Positions 47,866-57,456 of a stretch of 64,000 nucleotides of DNA are shown here, piece after piece. Both the position numbers and the translations under genes were made by a program. The notes under the pieces are model-generated. The model searched no databases. It was not told the DNA's origin and saw nothing but the letters and a program-made list of their open reading frames with translations. Every line of letters starts with the position of its first letter. The first letter of the stretch is position 1. The stretch is from Bacteroidota bacterium (lineage in GTDB: Bacteria; Bacteroidota; Bacteroidia; AKYH767-A; OLB10). The stretch lies in contig CP064983.1 in the NCBI GenBank assembly GCA_016699635.1, positions 186,001 to 250,000 on the forward strand, read 5' to 3'.

Positions 47866-47901
47866 TAATTTTGTATGTCGCAATGGGTTGATCCCATTGC
47901 G
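47866..47901 (+). promoter_or_regulatory. -7 element and hairpin in front of the first propeller gene
   Basis: TAATTTTG (47866-47873) matches the -7 consensus. Starting 5 nt later is a perfect 9-bp hairpin, CGCAATGGG-TTGAT-CCCATTGCG (47879-47901), so a transcript would begin with this stem-loop. It could instead be the terminator of the remnant upstream, but no T-run follows. Confidence 0.4.
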
Positions 47902-47917
47902 GCATTATTCTTACAGG

Positions 47918-49239
47918 ATGAAACTAAGGATTATTATTTTACTCAACGTTGTTTTTTTTAATGCGACAGCTCAGATATGGCAACCATTTAAAAACAGGTT
48001 TTATAATCCTGCAATTAATGATGTCATAGAATTTAATAGTCAAATAGTAATTGGCGGCAGTTTTTTAGCAGATTCATTATATCTGAATAATATTGCTCGG
48101 TGGGATGGATCGGACTGGCAGCCATTTGCACAGGGAATGATGGGGGGAATAAATACAATGACGATATTCAACAATCAGTTATATGCCGGAGGAGGTTATT
48201 TAACAATACCTAACCTTACTAATCCCGGCAAAATAGTACGTTGGGATGGTGTGGCATGGAATAAATTAAATAATGGAGTAACTTCCGGTGCCGAAATTTA
48301 TACCATGTGCGAATTCGGAGGAAGTTTATACATAGGAGGAAGATTCACTGAAGTTGATGGCATTCCAGCTAATAATTTAGCACGGTGGGATGGAACTTCA
48401 TGGTATAGTGTCGCTAATATAAGTGGTACTTTCCCTCGTGTATCTGCTATGGTAGTATATAATAATGAACTGTATGTGGGAGGATATTTTGAATTTGTAA
48501 ATGGAATTTCAATGGTAAACATTGCAAAATATAATGGCACAATATGGAGTGATGTAGACATGGGGGTAAATAGTAATGTAATTGCAATGGTAGTTGACAG
48601 TGTAAATAACAGGTTATACGCAGCAGGAAATTTTACTGGATGCATTGGAAGTGGGATGTTATTCCCTACCAATGTGGCATATTGGGATGGTATGACATGG
48701 CATGGTGTGGGTACAAATCCCTCTATTAATCCTCGCGCTTTATGCTTTTATAAAAACAGCTTGTATGCTGGTTTTTCATTTGAAGAAATGAAGGCAAATA
48801 ATGAGACGCTTAAATACATAGCCAAATGGGATGGTAATGAATGGCAATCGGTAAACAAAGGGGTAAATGATAATGTAATTGAGTTAAAAGTACTAAATGG
48901 TATGTTTATTGTCGCAGGTAGTTTTACTCAGGCAGGAGATTCATCGGTTAACTATGTGGCTGCCTATACGGATACCACCACATCGGTACATGAGTTAAAT
49001 ACCGTAAAGCAGGAAATAACAATTACTCCCAATCCAACAAAAAACAGTATAAGTGTAACATCACCAGTTGCTGTTTCGGCATATAGCATTACTTCGCCAA
49101 CTGGTCAGATAATAAAAAAGCAAAATCAAAAACCGCTAAAAGAGTTTAGTGTTGACACTTCTACCTTGCCTAATGGTTTGTACATTTTACTGCATCAATG
49201 GGCAAACAGTTGGTGAGCATAAAATTTGCAAAAGAGTAA
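47918..49239 (+). CDS. T9SS-secreted beta-propeller protein, tandem copy 1 (one frameshift)
   Basis: Signal peptide (MKLRIIILLNVVFFNATAQ) and a run of about seven repeats of the form LYVGGYFEFVNG...ARWDGTSWYSV, a Kelch-like propeller. A T9SS sorting domain closes the protein (ITPNPTKNSISVTSPVAV). The frame is lost at 49186-49189: TACATTTTACTG here versus TACATTTTTACTG in copy 2, so one T is missing. Restored, the end reads FTASMGKQLVSIKFAKE, stop 49239. ATG 47918 is chosen for the signal peptide. Extracellular; function unknown. Confidence 0.85.
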
Positions 49240-49254
49240 GTCAGGCTTGTTGTA

Positions 49255-49370
49255 ACTATTTTGTGTTTCCTCTCAAAAATCTTGATGAAGGCTTATATGT
49301 TTGCAAGATTTTTGGCAAGATTTTTGGCAAGAATATAAGCCTGACTAAAAAGCTGGTAGTAATCAAATAA
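49255..49370 (+). pseudogene. Second orphan T9SS tail with a 12-bp tandem repeat
   Basis: Reads FVFPLKNLDEGLYVCKIFG and later SLTKKLVVIK before a stop, a sorting-domain end without a gene body. It contains two and a half copies of AAGATTTTTGGC, expanding the KIFG segment. Located between the two propeller genes. Confidence 0.6.
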
Positions 49371-49383
49371 ACGTTTAATTTAG

Positions 49384-49415
49384 CATCCCGTCCTGTAATA
49401 TTACGGGACGGGATG
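49384..49415 (+). promoter_or_regulatory. 32-nt palindromic hairpin just before propeller copy 2
   Basis: CATCCCGTCC...GGACGGGATG, a 10-bp perfect stem around a GTAATATTAC palindrome, 10 nt before ATG 49426. It occupies the same place as the hairpin before copy 1, though the sequences differ. Terminator or 5' leader element; a short T-run follows on the plus strand. Confidence 0.5.
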
Positions 49416-49425
49416 TTTTATGATT

Positions 49426-50752
49426 ATGAAAAAGCTATTCTGTTTTTTGTTGCTTTATCAAATTGGCTACGGTCAGGTATGGAAGCCATTTATATTACCG
49501 TTTTTATATCCTGGTGTTTTCGATTTCCGTAATTTTAATAATCAATTACTTGTAGCCGGTGATTACACTGCGGATTCTTCCACCCTAAATAATATTGCAC
49601 GATGGGATGGATCGGACTGGCAGCCGTTAGATAGTGGTATGTTAGGGGGAGTTTATGCAATGGAAGAATTTAACGGAGAATTACATATTGGCGGATACTT
49701 TTATAATATAAATAACATATTGAACACCCGAAAAATTGCCAGATGGGATGGAGTTACATTTCATCCGTTAGCAAAAGGAATTACATCAGGGGTCAGGTAG
49801 AGGTAATGCTAAGCTACAATGGTGATTTATACGTTGGAGGATCATTTCAAACGGTTGACAGCTTACCGATTCACACCATAGCCAAATGGGATGGCAGCGC
49901 ATGGAGCCCGGTATGTAATATAACAGGCACATTTGCAGAAGTAGAATCTATGGCTATTTACAATGGGGATTTGTACATTGGGGGCTATTTTACAGGCATA
50001 AACGGGCAACCCATGCGCAATATTGCACGGTTTGACGGTATATCGTGGTCGGCAGTGGGCGATGGATTGAACAGCGATGTGTATGCATTGGTTGTAGATA
50101 GCGCAACCAACAGGTTATATGCTGCGGGAAATTTTACAAGCACGGGCACAGGTGCTATTATTTTCCATCTAATGTTGCTTACTGGGATGGGGCAGTGTGG
50201 ACACCGGTGGGTAGCGGACCTTCATTATCCCCTACCTCATTAACGATATATAGAAATCAAATTTATGTTGGGGGATATTTTTCATGGATAAACAACATAA
50301 TCAATTCCTCCGGAGATACTTTAAACTTTATATGCAGATGGGATGGAAATGACTGGCAGCCATTAGGCAAAGGACTTAATTGTAGTGTTCAGGCATTAAG
50401 TGTTTTTAATAACGATTTAATAGTGGGTGGGTGTTTTACTATGGCAGGTGACAGTGTTGTAAATTTAGTGGCTGCCTATACGGATACCACCACATCGGTA
50501 CAGGAGTTAAATACCGTAAAGCAGGAAATAACAATTACTCCCAATCCGACAAAAAACAGTATTGCCGTTACATCGCCTGTTGCAGTTACTGCATACAGAA
50601 TTACTTCGCCAACAGGGCAAATAATAAAAAAGCAAAATCAAAAGCCGCTAAAGGAGTTTAGTGTTGACACTTCTGCATTGCCTAATGGTTTGTACATTTT
50701 TACTGCAACAATGGGCAAACAGTTGGTGAGCATAAAATTTACAAAAGAGTAA
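49426..50752 (+). CDS. T9SS-secreted beta-propeller protein, tandem copy 2 (two frameshifts)
   Basis: Same layout as copy 1: signal peptide (MKKLFCFLLLYQIGYGQ), propeller repeats (LYIGGYFTGINGQPMRNIARFDG) and T9SS sorting domain. Three frames join near 49790-49800 (after ITSG) and near 50155-50195 (before WTPVGSGPS). The last about 80 residues are almost identical to copy 1 although the bodies differ much more, which suggests recent gene conversion of the sorting domain. Corrected length is about 442 residues. Confidence 0.85.
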
Positions 50753-50773
50753 GTCATGGCTTGTGTTTTAACC

Positions 50774-50807
50774 TAAGGGGCAGGTCGCGTAGCTCCTGTC
50801 AGTGTGA
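50774..50807. repeat. Left REP-like inverted repeat of the second RAYT unit
   Basis: Contains CAGG...CCTG and CCTGTCAGTGTGA (50795-50807); the latter is a perfect 13-bp inverted copy of 51537-51549 on the other side of the transposase gene. Confidence 0.75.
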
Positions 50808-50871
50808 AAACTAATTCAATCAAATTGCAATCTAAGAGCATAAAATCTTTAATTTTCGGTTTTGAAAAACA

Positions 50872-51508
50872 ATGGCTGAAAAATTAATTATTAGAACCGG
50901 ATAAGTATTATCACATCTACAATCATGCAGTTGGTAAAGAAAATTTCTTTGAGTCGGACTCAGACTTTAATGTATTTCTTGAAAAGTTTATTAAGTATGC
51001 TAGTCCTATTTGTGATGTATTAACATATTGCCTTATGCCAAATCATTTACATTTTTTGGTGAGGATAAAAAATGAATTAAGGGTAATGACTATTGTCAAG
51101 AAACCTTTCTTAAAAAACTATAGTCATAATATTGTTTCCATTTCAAAAAATGATATTTTAACTGATATTATCAGTAAACAATTTTCACATTTATTTAATT
51201 CCTACGCAAAATACTATAACTATACACATCACAGAAAAGGCACATTGTTTTCTCGGGCATTTCGTAGAAAATTGATAGATAGTGATGATTATTTAAAGCA
51301 ATTAATTTGTTATATACATCAAAATCCTGTAAATGCCGGTTTATGTCGTAAACCTGATGAATGGAAGTATTCTTCTTATAATGCATTGGTGAATCTGAAA
51401 GACACATTGGTTTGCAGAAATGAAGTTATCGCTTTGTTTGATGATGTGGATAATTTTAAATTTTGTAATCAAGTGAAAGTTGATATAAAATTGGATTTTC
51501 AGGAATGA
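50872..51508 (+). CDS. Y1/IS200-like transposase (RAYT type), one frameshift
   Basis: ATG 50872 gives AEKLIIRT; one base later the other frame reads DKYYHIYNHAVGKENFFE, the typical RAYT N-terminus. HUH motif: MPNHLHFLVR. Tyrosine candidate: FNSYAKYYNYTHHRKG. The end has IHQNPVNAGLC and WKYSSYNALV. About 211 residues. Sequence differs clearly from the other two RAYTs, so it belongs to a separate subfamily, and its flanking repeats differ too. Confidence 0.87.
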
Positions 51509-51536
51509 ATATAGTATATTTTTTATACTTTTGAAA

Positions 51537-51571
51537 TCACACTGACAGGGGCTGCTCGACTTGTCAGGTGC
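51537..51571. repeat. Right REP-like inverted repeat of the second RAYT unit
   Basis: TCACACTGACAGG (51537-51549) mirrors the left end; CTGACA...TGTCAG forms a hairpin over 51542-51566. Confidence 0.75.
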
Positions 51572-51586
51572 AATCAAAATTTTGAA

Positions 51587-52535
51587 ATGAGAATAAAATT
51601 ACTGATATTATTTGTTTTTATTTCTTTGCTGGGCTTTGCACAAAACTTGGTTATCAATCCAAGTTTTGAAGATACAATTTCTTGTATAAGCTTTACTGGG
51701 CTAACACAAATGCAATGCAGTTACTGGATTTGGGGAAATGGGGGAAGTCCTGATTATTTTAATCTCAATTACTGCGGGGGGGCTAATGTTCCGAATAATC
51801 AATTTGGTTATCAATTTGCCAAAACGGGAGCTGCATATTGCGGATTAGCATTATATCTAACCCCAATGGTTCAACCTAATGGGAGAGAATATTTGGGAGG
51901 GCAATTAAATGATACCTTAAAGCAGGGACATACCTATTGTGTGAGTTTTTATGTGGCAAAAGCAGATAGCAGTTGGTATTACACAAGCAGTATAGGAATG
52001 TATTTGTCGCAAAACAGTTCGGTTGATTACAGCACGGCTTTAAATTTACCATATACTCCTCAAATAGTAAACACTAACGGCATTATTTATGATACCTTAA
52101 ACTGGACACAAATAAGCGGCACTTATGTTGCGGGGGGGGGAAAAATATTTTATCATTGGTAATTTTAATAATGATGCCAATACTACTCTTGATTCCAATA
52201 ATCAAGCAAATTTATTTTATGCCGGCTCTTATTATTACATAGATGATGTAAGCGTAGTAGATTGTACGGTTGGGATAAATGAAATAGAGAGCTATAAGAA
52301 TAAAATAAAGCTGATGCCAAACCCAGCGAAAGATGAATTAAGAATTATGAGTGATGAATCAGGAATTAAAAAGATTGAAGTTTGCGATGTGCTTAACAAT
52401 GTAATGTTAGCTGAAAGTGCAGAGGCAAAAGAAAAAAGTATTACGATAAATGTGAGTAATTTTGCAAGTGGAACTTATTTTATAAAAGTATTTAGTAATA
52501 AAGGTATAGCAGTTAAAAAGTTTGTAAAGGAATAA
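51587..52535 (+). CDS. T9SS-secreted protein with DUF642/carbohydrate-binding-like N-terminus (one frameshift)
   Basis: Signal peptide (IKLLILFVFISLLGFAQ), then NLVINPSFEDTISC ... YCVSFYVAKADSSW, a jelly-roll-like pattern seen in many Bacteroidota surface proteins, and a T9SS sorting domain (KLMPNPAKDELRI ... GIAVKKFVKE). The frame shifts in a run of nine G's at 52132-52140: GGKIFYHW versus GEKYFIIGNFNND. Corrected length is about 316 residues. Function unknown. Confidence 0.82.
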
Positions 52536-52625
52536 TGTACTCATTAATTCGTATATCACCTGCCTGTGATTAATTGAACTAAATCACCCTGTTTTTCAAA
52601 AACACAATCTGTCTTAAAACAAAAA

Positions 52626-52646
52626 AAGAGGGCATAGCCCTCTTTT
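52626..52646. terminator. Bidirectional terminator between convergent genes
   Basis: AAGAGGGC-AT-AGCCCTCTT stem flanked by A-run and T-run, serving the T9SS gene and the convergent lipoprotein gene. Confidence 0.85.
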
Positions 52647-52667
52647 TCTATACTTTATGCTAAACAA

Positions 52668-53093
52668 TTATTTGTTAGCAGTCATGCTATAAACGCAATT
52701 CTCAGGAACTGTAGCATCATACTCATTGATAGACAATGTAAGTGTGTTGCTGCTTAATGTACCTGTACCGGTGTAAGTAAATCCACTTACAGTTTGGTTG
52801 TCAAGGGTAATAGTGTTACCGTTTGCAGTAGCAACTACTGATAATTGGCCACCAACGCTAACGTTTACTTTTTCATCACCACCGGAATTTTCAGTGATAA
52901 CTACAGCAGTACCTGCTGCAATTGTTCCGTTTCCAGAAACACCACAAGAAATTGTTCCTGTTGTTACAGAGAAAGAACCTAAGAATTTCTTACGATCAGG
53001 ATCGCTGTCTTTTTTACATGCGGTAAATCCTGCTGCCATTAGGGCTACTACAGCACCTGTCAAAAGTGTTTTTGATAAGCTTAATTTTTTCAT
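52668..53093 (-). CDS. Small lipoprotein of unknown function
   Basis: 141 residues with lipobox FTAC (MAAGFTACKKDSD). The mature part is Thr/Gly/Ser-rich and beta-strand-like (GTISCGVSGNGTIAAG, TYTGTGTLSSNTLTLSINEYD), with two cysteines that may pair. Similar small lipoproteins are common in Bacteroidota; no function is known. Confidence 0.8.
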   Translation of the reverse strand: MKKLSLSKTLLTGAVVALMAAGFTACKKDSDPDRKKFLGSFSVTTGTISCGVSGNGTIAAGTAVVITENSGGDEKVNVSVGGQLSVVATANGNTITLDNQTVSGFTYTGTGTLSSNTLTLSINEYDATVPENCVYSMTANK

Positions 53094-53220
53094 TTTTAAA
53101 TAAAGTTTATAATGTTTATGCGGGCAAATATAGCATGAATTATCTTACCAAGCCACTATTTTTTAACTGAAAGTTATTCACGTTTAGATGTGAAAACCAT
53201 AAAACCCTTTAAAAGCAAAA

Positions 53221-53245
53221 AATCACCGCCACGTTGGCGGTGATT
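53221..53245. terminator. Strong hairpin, likely terminator
   Basis: Perfect 10-bp stem AATCACCGCC/GGCGGTGATT with loop ACGTT, A-run before and T-run after. Confidence 0.75.
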
Positions 53246-53289
53246 TTTAAAAGTATAACCCTAAAACCAAATCCGAATTTAAAAATGCA

Positions 53290-53395
53290 GATGTCGGGCT
53301 GTCTTACGGGGCAGCCCACACCTGAAACCAACCTAAAACTATTTTTTGCTTAGGTGATTCAACTTTTAGCCTTACAGGGCTAAGGATGAATCATT
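53290..53395 (+). ncRNA. Candidate structured RNA upstream of ribBA
   Basis: The about 540-bp gap before ribBA holds no ORF. It contains hairpin GGGCTG/CAGCCC (53296-53317) with loop TCTTACGG, then a nested hairpin: TGATTCA (53355-53361) with TGAATCA (53387-53393) enclosing TTAGCC/GGCTAA with loop TTACAG. It does not match the FMN riboswitch. Could be a small RNA or a leader element; direction is uncertain. Confidence 0.3.
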
Positions 53396-53623
53396 TTAAT
53401 ATTAACCTAAAACCAAACTATCTTAGTAATAATCTTTATCAAGAACGTTATGTGCAATTTAACGCAGGCTTTATTCCTTTTGTTACACTACTATAAACGT
53501 ACATTACGTATGTAAGATTATATACCTATTACAATCTTCACTTCATCTTAACATACAGAAAAATGACAAAAAACCAGCCTATTCTACTGTAAGAATTTTA
53601 TCTAAACATTGAAAAGCTTGTTG

Positions 53624-53631
53624 TAAATTTG
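53624..53631 (+). promoter_or_regulatory. Bacteroidota -7 element TAAATTTG before ribBA
   Basis: Exact TAnnTTTG match about 20 nt before ATG 53652; no well-spaced -33 TTG. Confidence 0.4.
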
Positions 53632-53651
53632 CAAAAACAGATTTAGAGACA

Positions 53652-54869
53652 ATGACTCCTGACAATACAATGAAATTGAATAGTATAGAAGAAGCTATAG
53701 CCGATCTTAAAAATGGCAAGGCGGTGATAGTAGTTGATGATGCCGACCGCGAAAATGAGGGCGACTTTATTACTGCCGCCCACAATGCCACTCCTGAAAT
53801 GATAAATTTTATGGCCAGCCATGGCAGAGGCCTTATATGTGCTACTCTTACAGAACAACGCTGCGAAGAGTTGGCTTTGAGCATGATGGTGGCAACAAAT
53901 ACTTCCTCTCACGAAACACCATTTACCGTTTCTGTTGATTTGCTTGGACATGGATGCACCACAGGAATTTCGGCCTCCGACCGCTCTAAAACCATTAAAG
54001 CATTAATTGACCCGGCCACAAAACCTTCAGACCTTGGCCGCCCCGGACATATTTTCCCTCTTAAAAGTAAAAATGGTGGCGTTTTAAGAAGAGCAGGACA
54101 TACAGAAGCAGGTGTTGACCTTGCCCGTCTTGCCGGATTCGAGCCTGCAGGTGTGCTTGTAGAAATTATGAATGAAGATGGAACAATGGCACGACTTCCA
54201 GATTTGGTAAAAATTGCAAAAAAGTTTGACCTGAAAATAATTTCTATTGAAGACCTTATCTCCTACCGGCTGAAAACAGAATCGCTCATTGATCGGGAAG
54301 TGGATGTTAAACTGCCTACTGCCTATGGTAGCTTTGAGCTTTTCGCCTATAAACAAAACACAACAGGACAAGAGCATCTTGCTTTAGTAAAAGGCGAATG
54401 GAAAAAAGACGAGCCTATTTTAGTGAGGGTTCACTCCTCCTGCCTTACAGGTGATATTTTTGGTTCTTGCCGCTGCGACTGCGGGCCGCAACTACATAAA
54501 GCCATGCAGATGATAGAAAAAGAAGGAAAGGGTGTAATTGTTTATATGAATCAGGAAGGACGTGGCATCGGATTGCTGAATAAACTTAAAGCATATAAAC
54601 TGCAGGAAGCAGGAAAAGATACTGTTGAAGCCAATCAGGAACTGGGTTTTAAACCTGATGAAAGAGATTATGGTGTTGGCGCACAAATTCTACGCGATTT
54701 AGGTGTTTCTAAATTAAAACTCATGACCAACAACCCTACAAAACGTGCCGGATTGATTGGCTATGGCTTAGAGATTGTTGAAATTATTCCTTTAGAAATT
54801 GAGTCCAACGAACATAACCGACATTATCTGCAAACAAAGCGTGATAAAATGGGACACACAATTAAATAA
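53652..54869 (+). CDS. ribBA: Bifunctional riboflavin biosynthesis protein RibBA
   Basis: Two starting reactions of riboflavin synthesis in one chain. The N-terminal half is 3,4-dihydroxy-2-butanone-4-phosphate synthase (VVDDADRENEGDFI, SVDLLGHGCTTGISASDR, GHTEAGVDLARLAG). The C-terminal half is GTP cyclohydrolase II (VHSSCLTGDIFGSCRCDCG with zinc-binding cysteines, YMNQEGRGIGLLNKLKAY). 405 residues, full length, undamaged. No FMN riboswitch is seen upstream. Confidence 0.97.
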   Translation: MTPDNTMKLNSIEEAIADLKNGKAVIVVDDADRENEGDFITAAHNATPEMINFMASHGRGLICATLTEQRCEELALSMMVATNTSSHETPFTVSVDLLGHGCTTGISASDRSKTIKALIDPATKPSDLGRPGHIFPLKSKNGGVLRRAGHTEAGVDLARLAGFEPAGVLVEIMNEDGTMARLPDLVKIAKKFDLKIISIEDLISYRLKTESLIDREVDVKLPTAYGSFELFAYKQNTTGQEHLALVKGEWKKDEPILVRVHSSCLTGDIFGSCRCDCGPQLHKAMQMIEKEGKGVIVYMNQEGRGIGLLNKLKAYKLQEAGKDTVEANQELGFKPDERDYGVGAQILRDLGVSKLKLMTNNPTKRAGLIGYGLEIVEIIPLEIESNEHNRHYLQTKRDKMGHTIK

Positions 54870-54902
54870 TCAACAGGATATTATTTTAAGAAACAACATT
54901 GT

Positions 54903-56560
54903 ATGTTAACCCGTCTTGCCATAAAAATTATGTGCTTATCAGAGAATTGGATATTAATTTTTCTGATGGGTTAAGTATTATCACAGGTGAGACAGGTGCA
55001 GGAAAATCTATTCTGCTGGGTGCAATGGGGCTTGTTTTAGGAGAACGTGCTGATGCAAAAACACTTTTCGATAAAAAAGGTAAATGTATTATTGAAGCAG
55101 AATTTTCAATTTCTCATTACAACCTGAATGATTTTTTTTCGCAGCATGATATAGATTTTGAATCCAACACCATCATCAGAAGAGAAATTAATTCAGAAGG
55201 AAAATCGCGTGCATTTGTTAACGACACTCCCGTAAACCTTTCTGTTCTGAAAGAACTCAGTAGCTACTTGGTTGATGTTCATTCGCAACATCAGACATTG
55301 ACATTAAATACTTCGGCATTTCAGTTAAATGTATTAGACATTACAGCAGGCAATCAGAAGCAGTTAAATGATTACAGCAACCAATTCAATGAATATAAAA
55401 AATTATTGAAACAACTTGTAGAACTGAAAACATTGGAGAGTAAGAGTATTGCAGAATCTGAGTTTTTACAGTTTCAGTGGGACGAACTTGAATCGGCAGG
55501 ATTAAAGCAAGGTGAGTTTGAAAAAATTGAATCAGAACTGCAACTACTTAACAATACTGAAAATATTGTATTAACACTTGACAGCACAAGTGATATTTTG
55601 TCTGATGGCGAGACAAATGTGCTTTCAAACATTACACAAGCTGTAACCCGTTTAAATGGAATTGCACGATTACATCCATCGCTTGAAGACATTCTGAAAA
55701 GAATTCAGTCGTGCAACATTGAACTGAAAGATATTTCATCGGAATTAACTGCACTTAAAAGCCAGTTTAGTTTAAACCCATCACAGCTTGAAATACTCAA
55801 TGACAGACTTTCTGTTTATAACAAGCTACAACAAAAACACAGAGTAAAAAATGCTGATGACCTGATAGTCTTGCAGCAGGAAATTGCCAACAGACTTCAA
55901 ACTTTTCAATCGCTTACTGACGATATTGAGAAATGCGATAAACAAACTCAGGATTTATATAACAAACTAAAACAAATTGCGGCAGAACTCCATAGCAGCA
56001 GACAGAAAGCTGCACAAAGTTTCAAAAAAGATATTTTGAAATTACTGAAAGAAGTTTCGTTAAACGATGCTCAGTTTGAAGTTGACCTGACAGCCACAGA
56101 AGAGTTAACAGCAACGGGCACAACTGCAGTGCGCTTTTTATTTTCTGCAAACAAAGGAGTAACGGTAATGGAATTGGCGAAGGTTGCTTCCGGTGGTGAA
56201 CTTTCACGACTGATGTTATGTATTAAAGCACTTATAGCCAACAAAACATCAATGCCAACCATCATCTTTGATGAGATTGACACAGGCATCTCCGGTGAGG
56301 TAGCCCATAAAGTTGGTAACCTTATTGAACAACTTTCAGAAAGCAGACAAGTACTTGCCATAACACACCTACCGCAAATGGCGGGCAAAGGAAAAACGCA
56401 TTACTTTGTTTTTAAACATATTGAAAAAGGAATTGCACAATCAAGAATAAAAACCCTTTCTGCTGAAGAAAGAGTTGTTGAAATTGCAAAAATGTTAAGC
56501 GGTGAAGAGGTTACAGATGCAAGCCTCCAAAATGCACGACATCTACTTATAAAATCATAA
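54903..56560 (+). CDS. recN: DNA repair protein RecN (one frameshift near the start)
   Basis: SMC-like ATPase of double-strand break repair. Walker A GETGAGKSILLGAMGLVLG, signature ASGGELSRLMLCIKAL, Walker B TIIFDEIDTGISGEVA and a central coiled coil. The true N-terminus is ATG 54903 (MLTRLAIK), which joins NYVLIRELDINFSDG after one A is restored at about 54925-54929. Reading from 54899 (TTG) gives a scrambled start. About 553 residues, normal. Confidence 0.95.
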
Positions 56561-56562
56561 TT

Positions 56563-56960
56563 ATGCCCACATCAGAAGTTACCTATATAGGCGAATTAAG
56601 AGTAAAATCGGTTCATGTTTTTTCAGGAAATGAAATCATCACCGATGCGCCTCTCGACAATCAGGGAAAAGCAAGCCTTTCTCCCCACCGACCTTTTAGC
56701 AACATCACTACCAACTGCATGCTCACTATTATGGGCATCGCTGCAAGAACACATCAGTTTTCAATTGATGGCACACGAGCAGAAGTAACAAAAACTATGC
56801 TATGACCCTGAAGAGTGAGCGCTATTGAAGTGAAGTTGTTTTTCCGAAAAATAATTTTTCTGATAAGGAAAAGAAAATGATAGAAAATGCAGCCCACACC
56901 TGTCCTGTTGCATACAGTCTCCATCCCGATATCAAACAAGATATCAGTTTTAATTTTTAA
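56563..56960 (+). CDS. OsmC-family peroxiredoxin (several frameshifts)
   Basis: N-terminal part EVTYIGELRVKSVHVFSGNEI and SPHRPFSNITTNCMLTIMGIAA holds the first catalytic cysteine; the second lies in AAHTCPVAYSLHPDI near the end. Between them the frame is lost at about 56797-56815 and again near 56825-56860, where only pieces such as EVKLFFRK and NNFSDKEKKM can be read. At least two or three indels lie within 70 bp, more than elsewhere, so this one may be a real pseudogene. It starts 2 bp after recN. Confidence 0.75.
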
Positions 56961-56963
56961 TAA

Positions 56964-57437
56964 ATGAACAATCACAATCATTTTATGGAAGAGGCCGTAG
57001 CCTTGTCCAAGAAAGCAATCACTGACAATGAAGGTGGCCCTTTTGGCTGCGTTGTTGTTAAAGATGGAAAAATTATTGCTAAAGGAAATAATAAAGTTAC
57101 CTCTACCAACGACCCTACCGCACATGCAGAAGTAGTTGCCATCCGCGAGGCTTGTAAAGCACTCAACAGTTTTCAGTTAGATGGCTGCGAAATTTATACT
57201 TCCTGCGAGCCTTGCCCTATGTGCCTTGGAGCTATTTATTGGGCACGACCGGATGTTGTTTACTTCGCCAATACCAGACAGGAAGCTGCTGCAATAGGTT
57301 TTGATGATGAATTTATTTATGATGAAATAAATGTTCACCCCACCGAGAGAAAAATAAAAATGGTGCATTTACCCAACCTGCAGGCTGCCGGTGTTTTTAA
57401 TTCATGGCAAAATAAATCTGACAAAACCGAGTATTGA
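56964..57437 (+). CDS. Nucleoside/guanine deaminase (GuaD-like)
   Basis: Cytidine-deaminase fold. Zinc motifs THAEV-type PTAHAEVVAIREA (H-A-E) and SCEPCPMCLGAIYWARP (PCxxC). The C-terminal GFDDEFIYDEINVHPTER resembles B. subtilis guanine deaminase GuaD more than TadA. It would convert guanine to xanthine. 157 residues, complete. Follows the OsmC-like gene by 3 bp. Confidence 0.88.
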   Translation: MNNHNHFMEEAVALSKKAITDNEGGPFGCVVVKDGKIIAKGNNKVTSTNDPTAHAEVVAIREACKALNSFQLDGCEIYTSCEPCPMCLGAIYWARPDVVYFANTRQEAAAIGFDDEFIYDEINVHPTERKIKMVHLPNLQAAGVFNSWQNKSDKTEY

Positions 57438-57456
57438 TATCAGCAACAGATAATTG

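Noticed and set aside
53246..53640. FMN riboswitch upstream of ribBA
   Set aside because: The conserved core (AGGGTGAAATTCCC-like and ACCGGCGGT-like segments) is absent.
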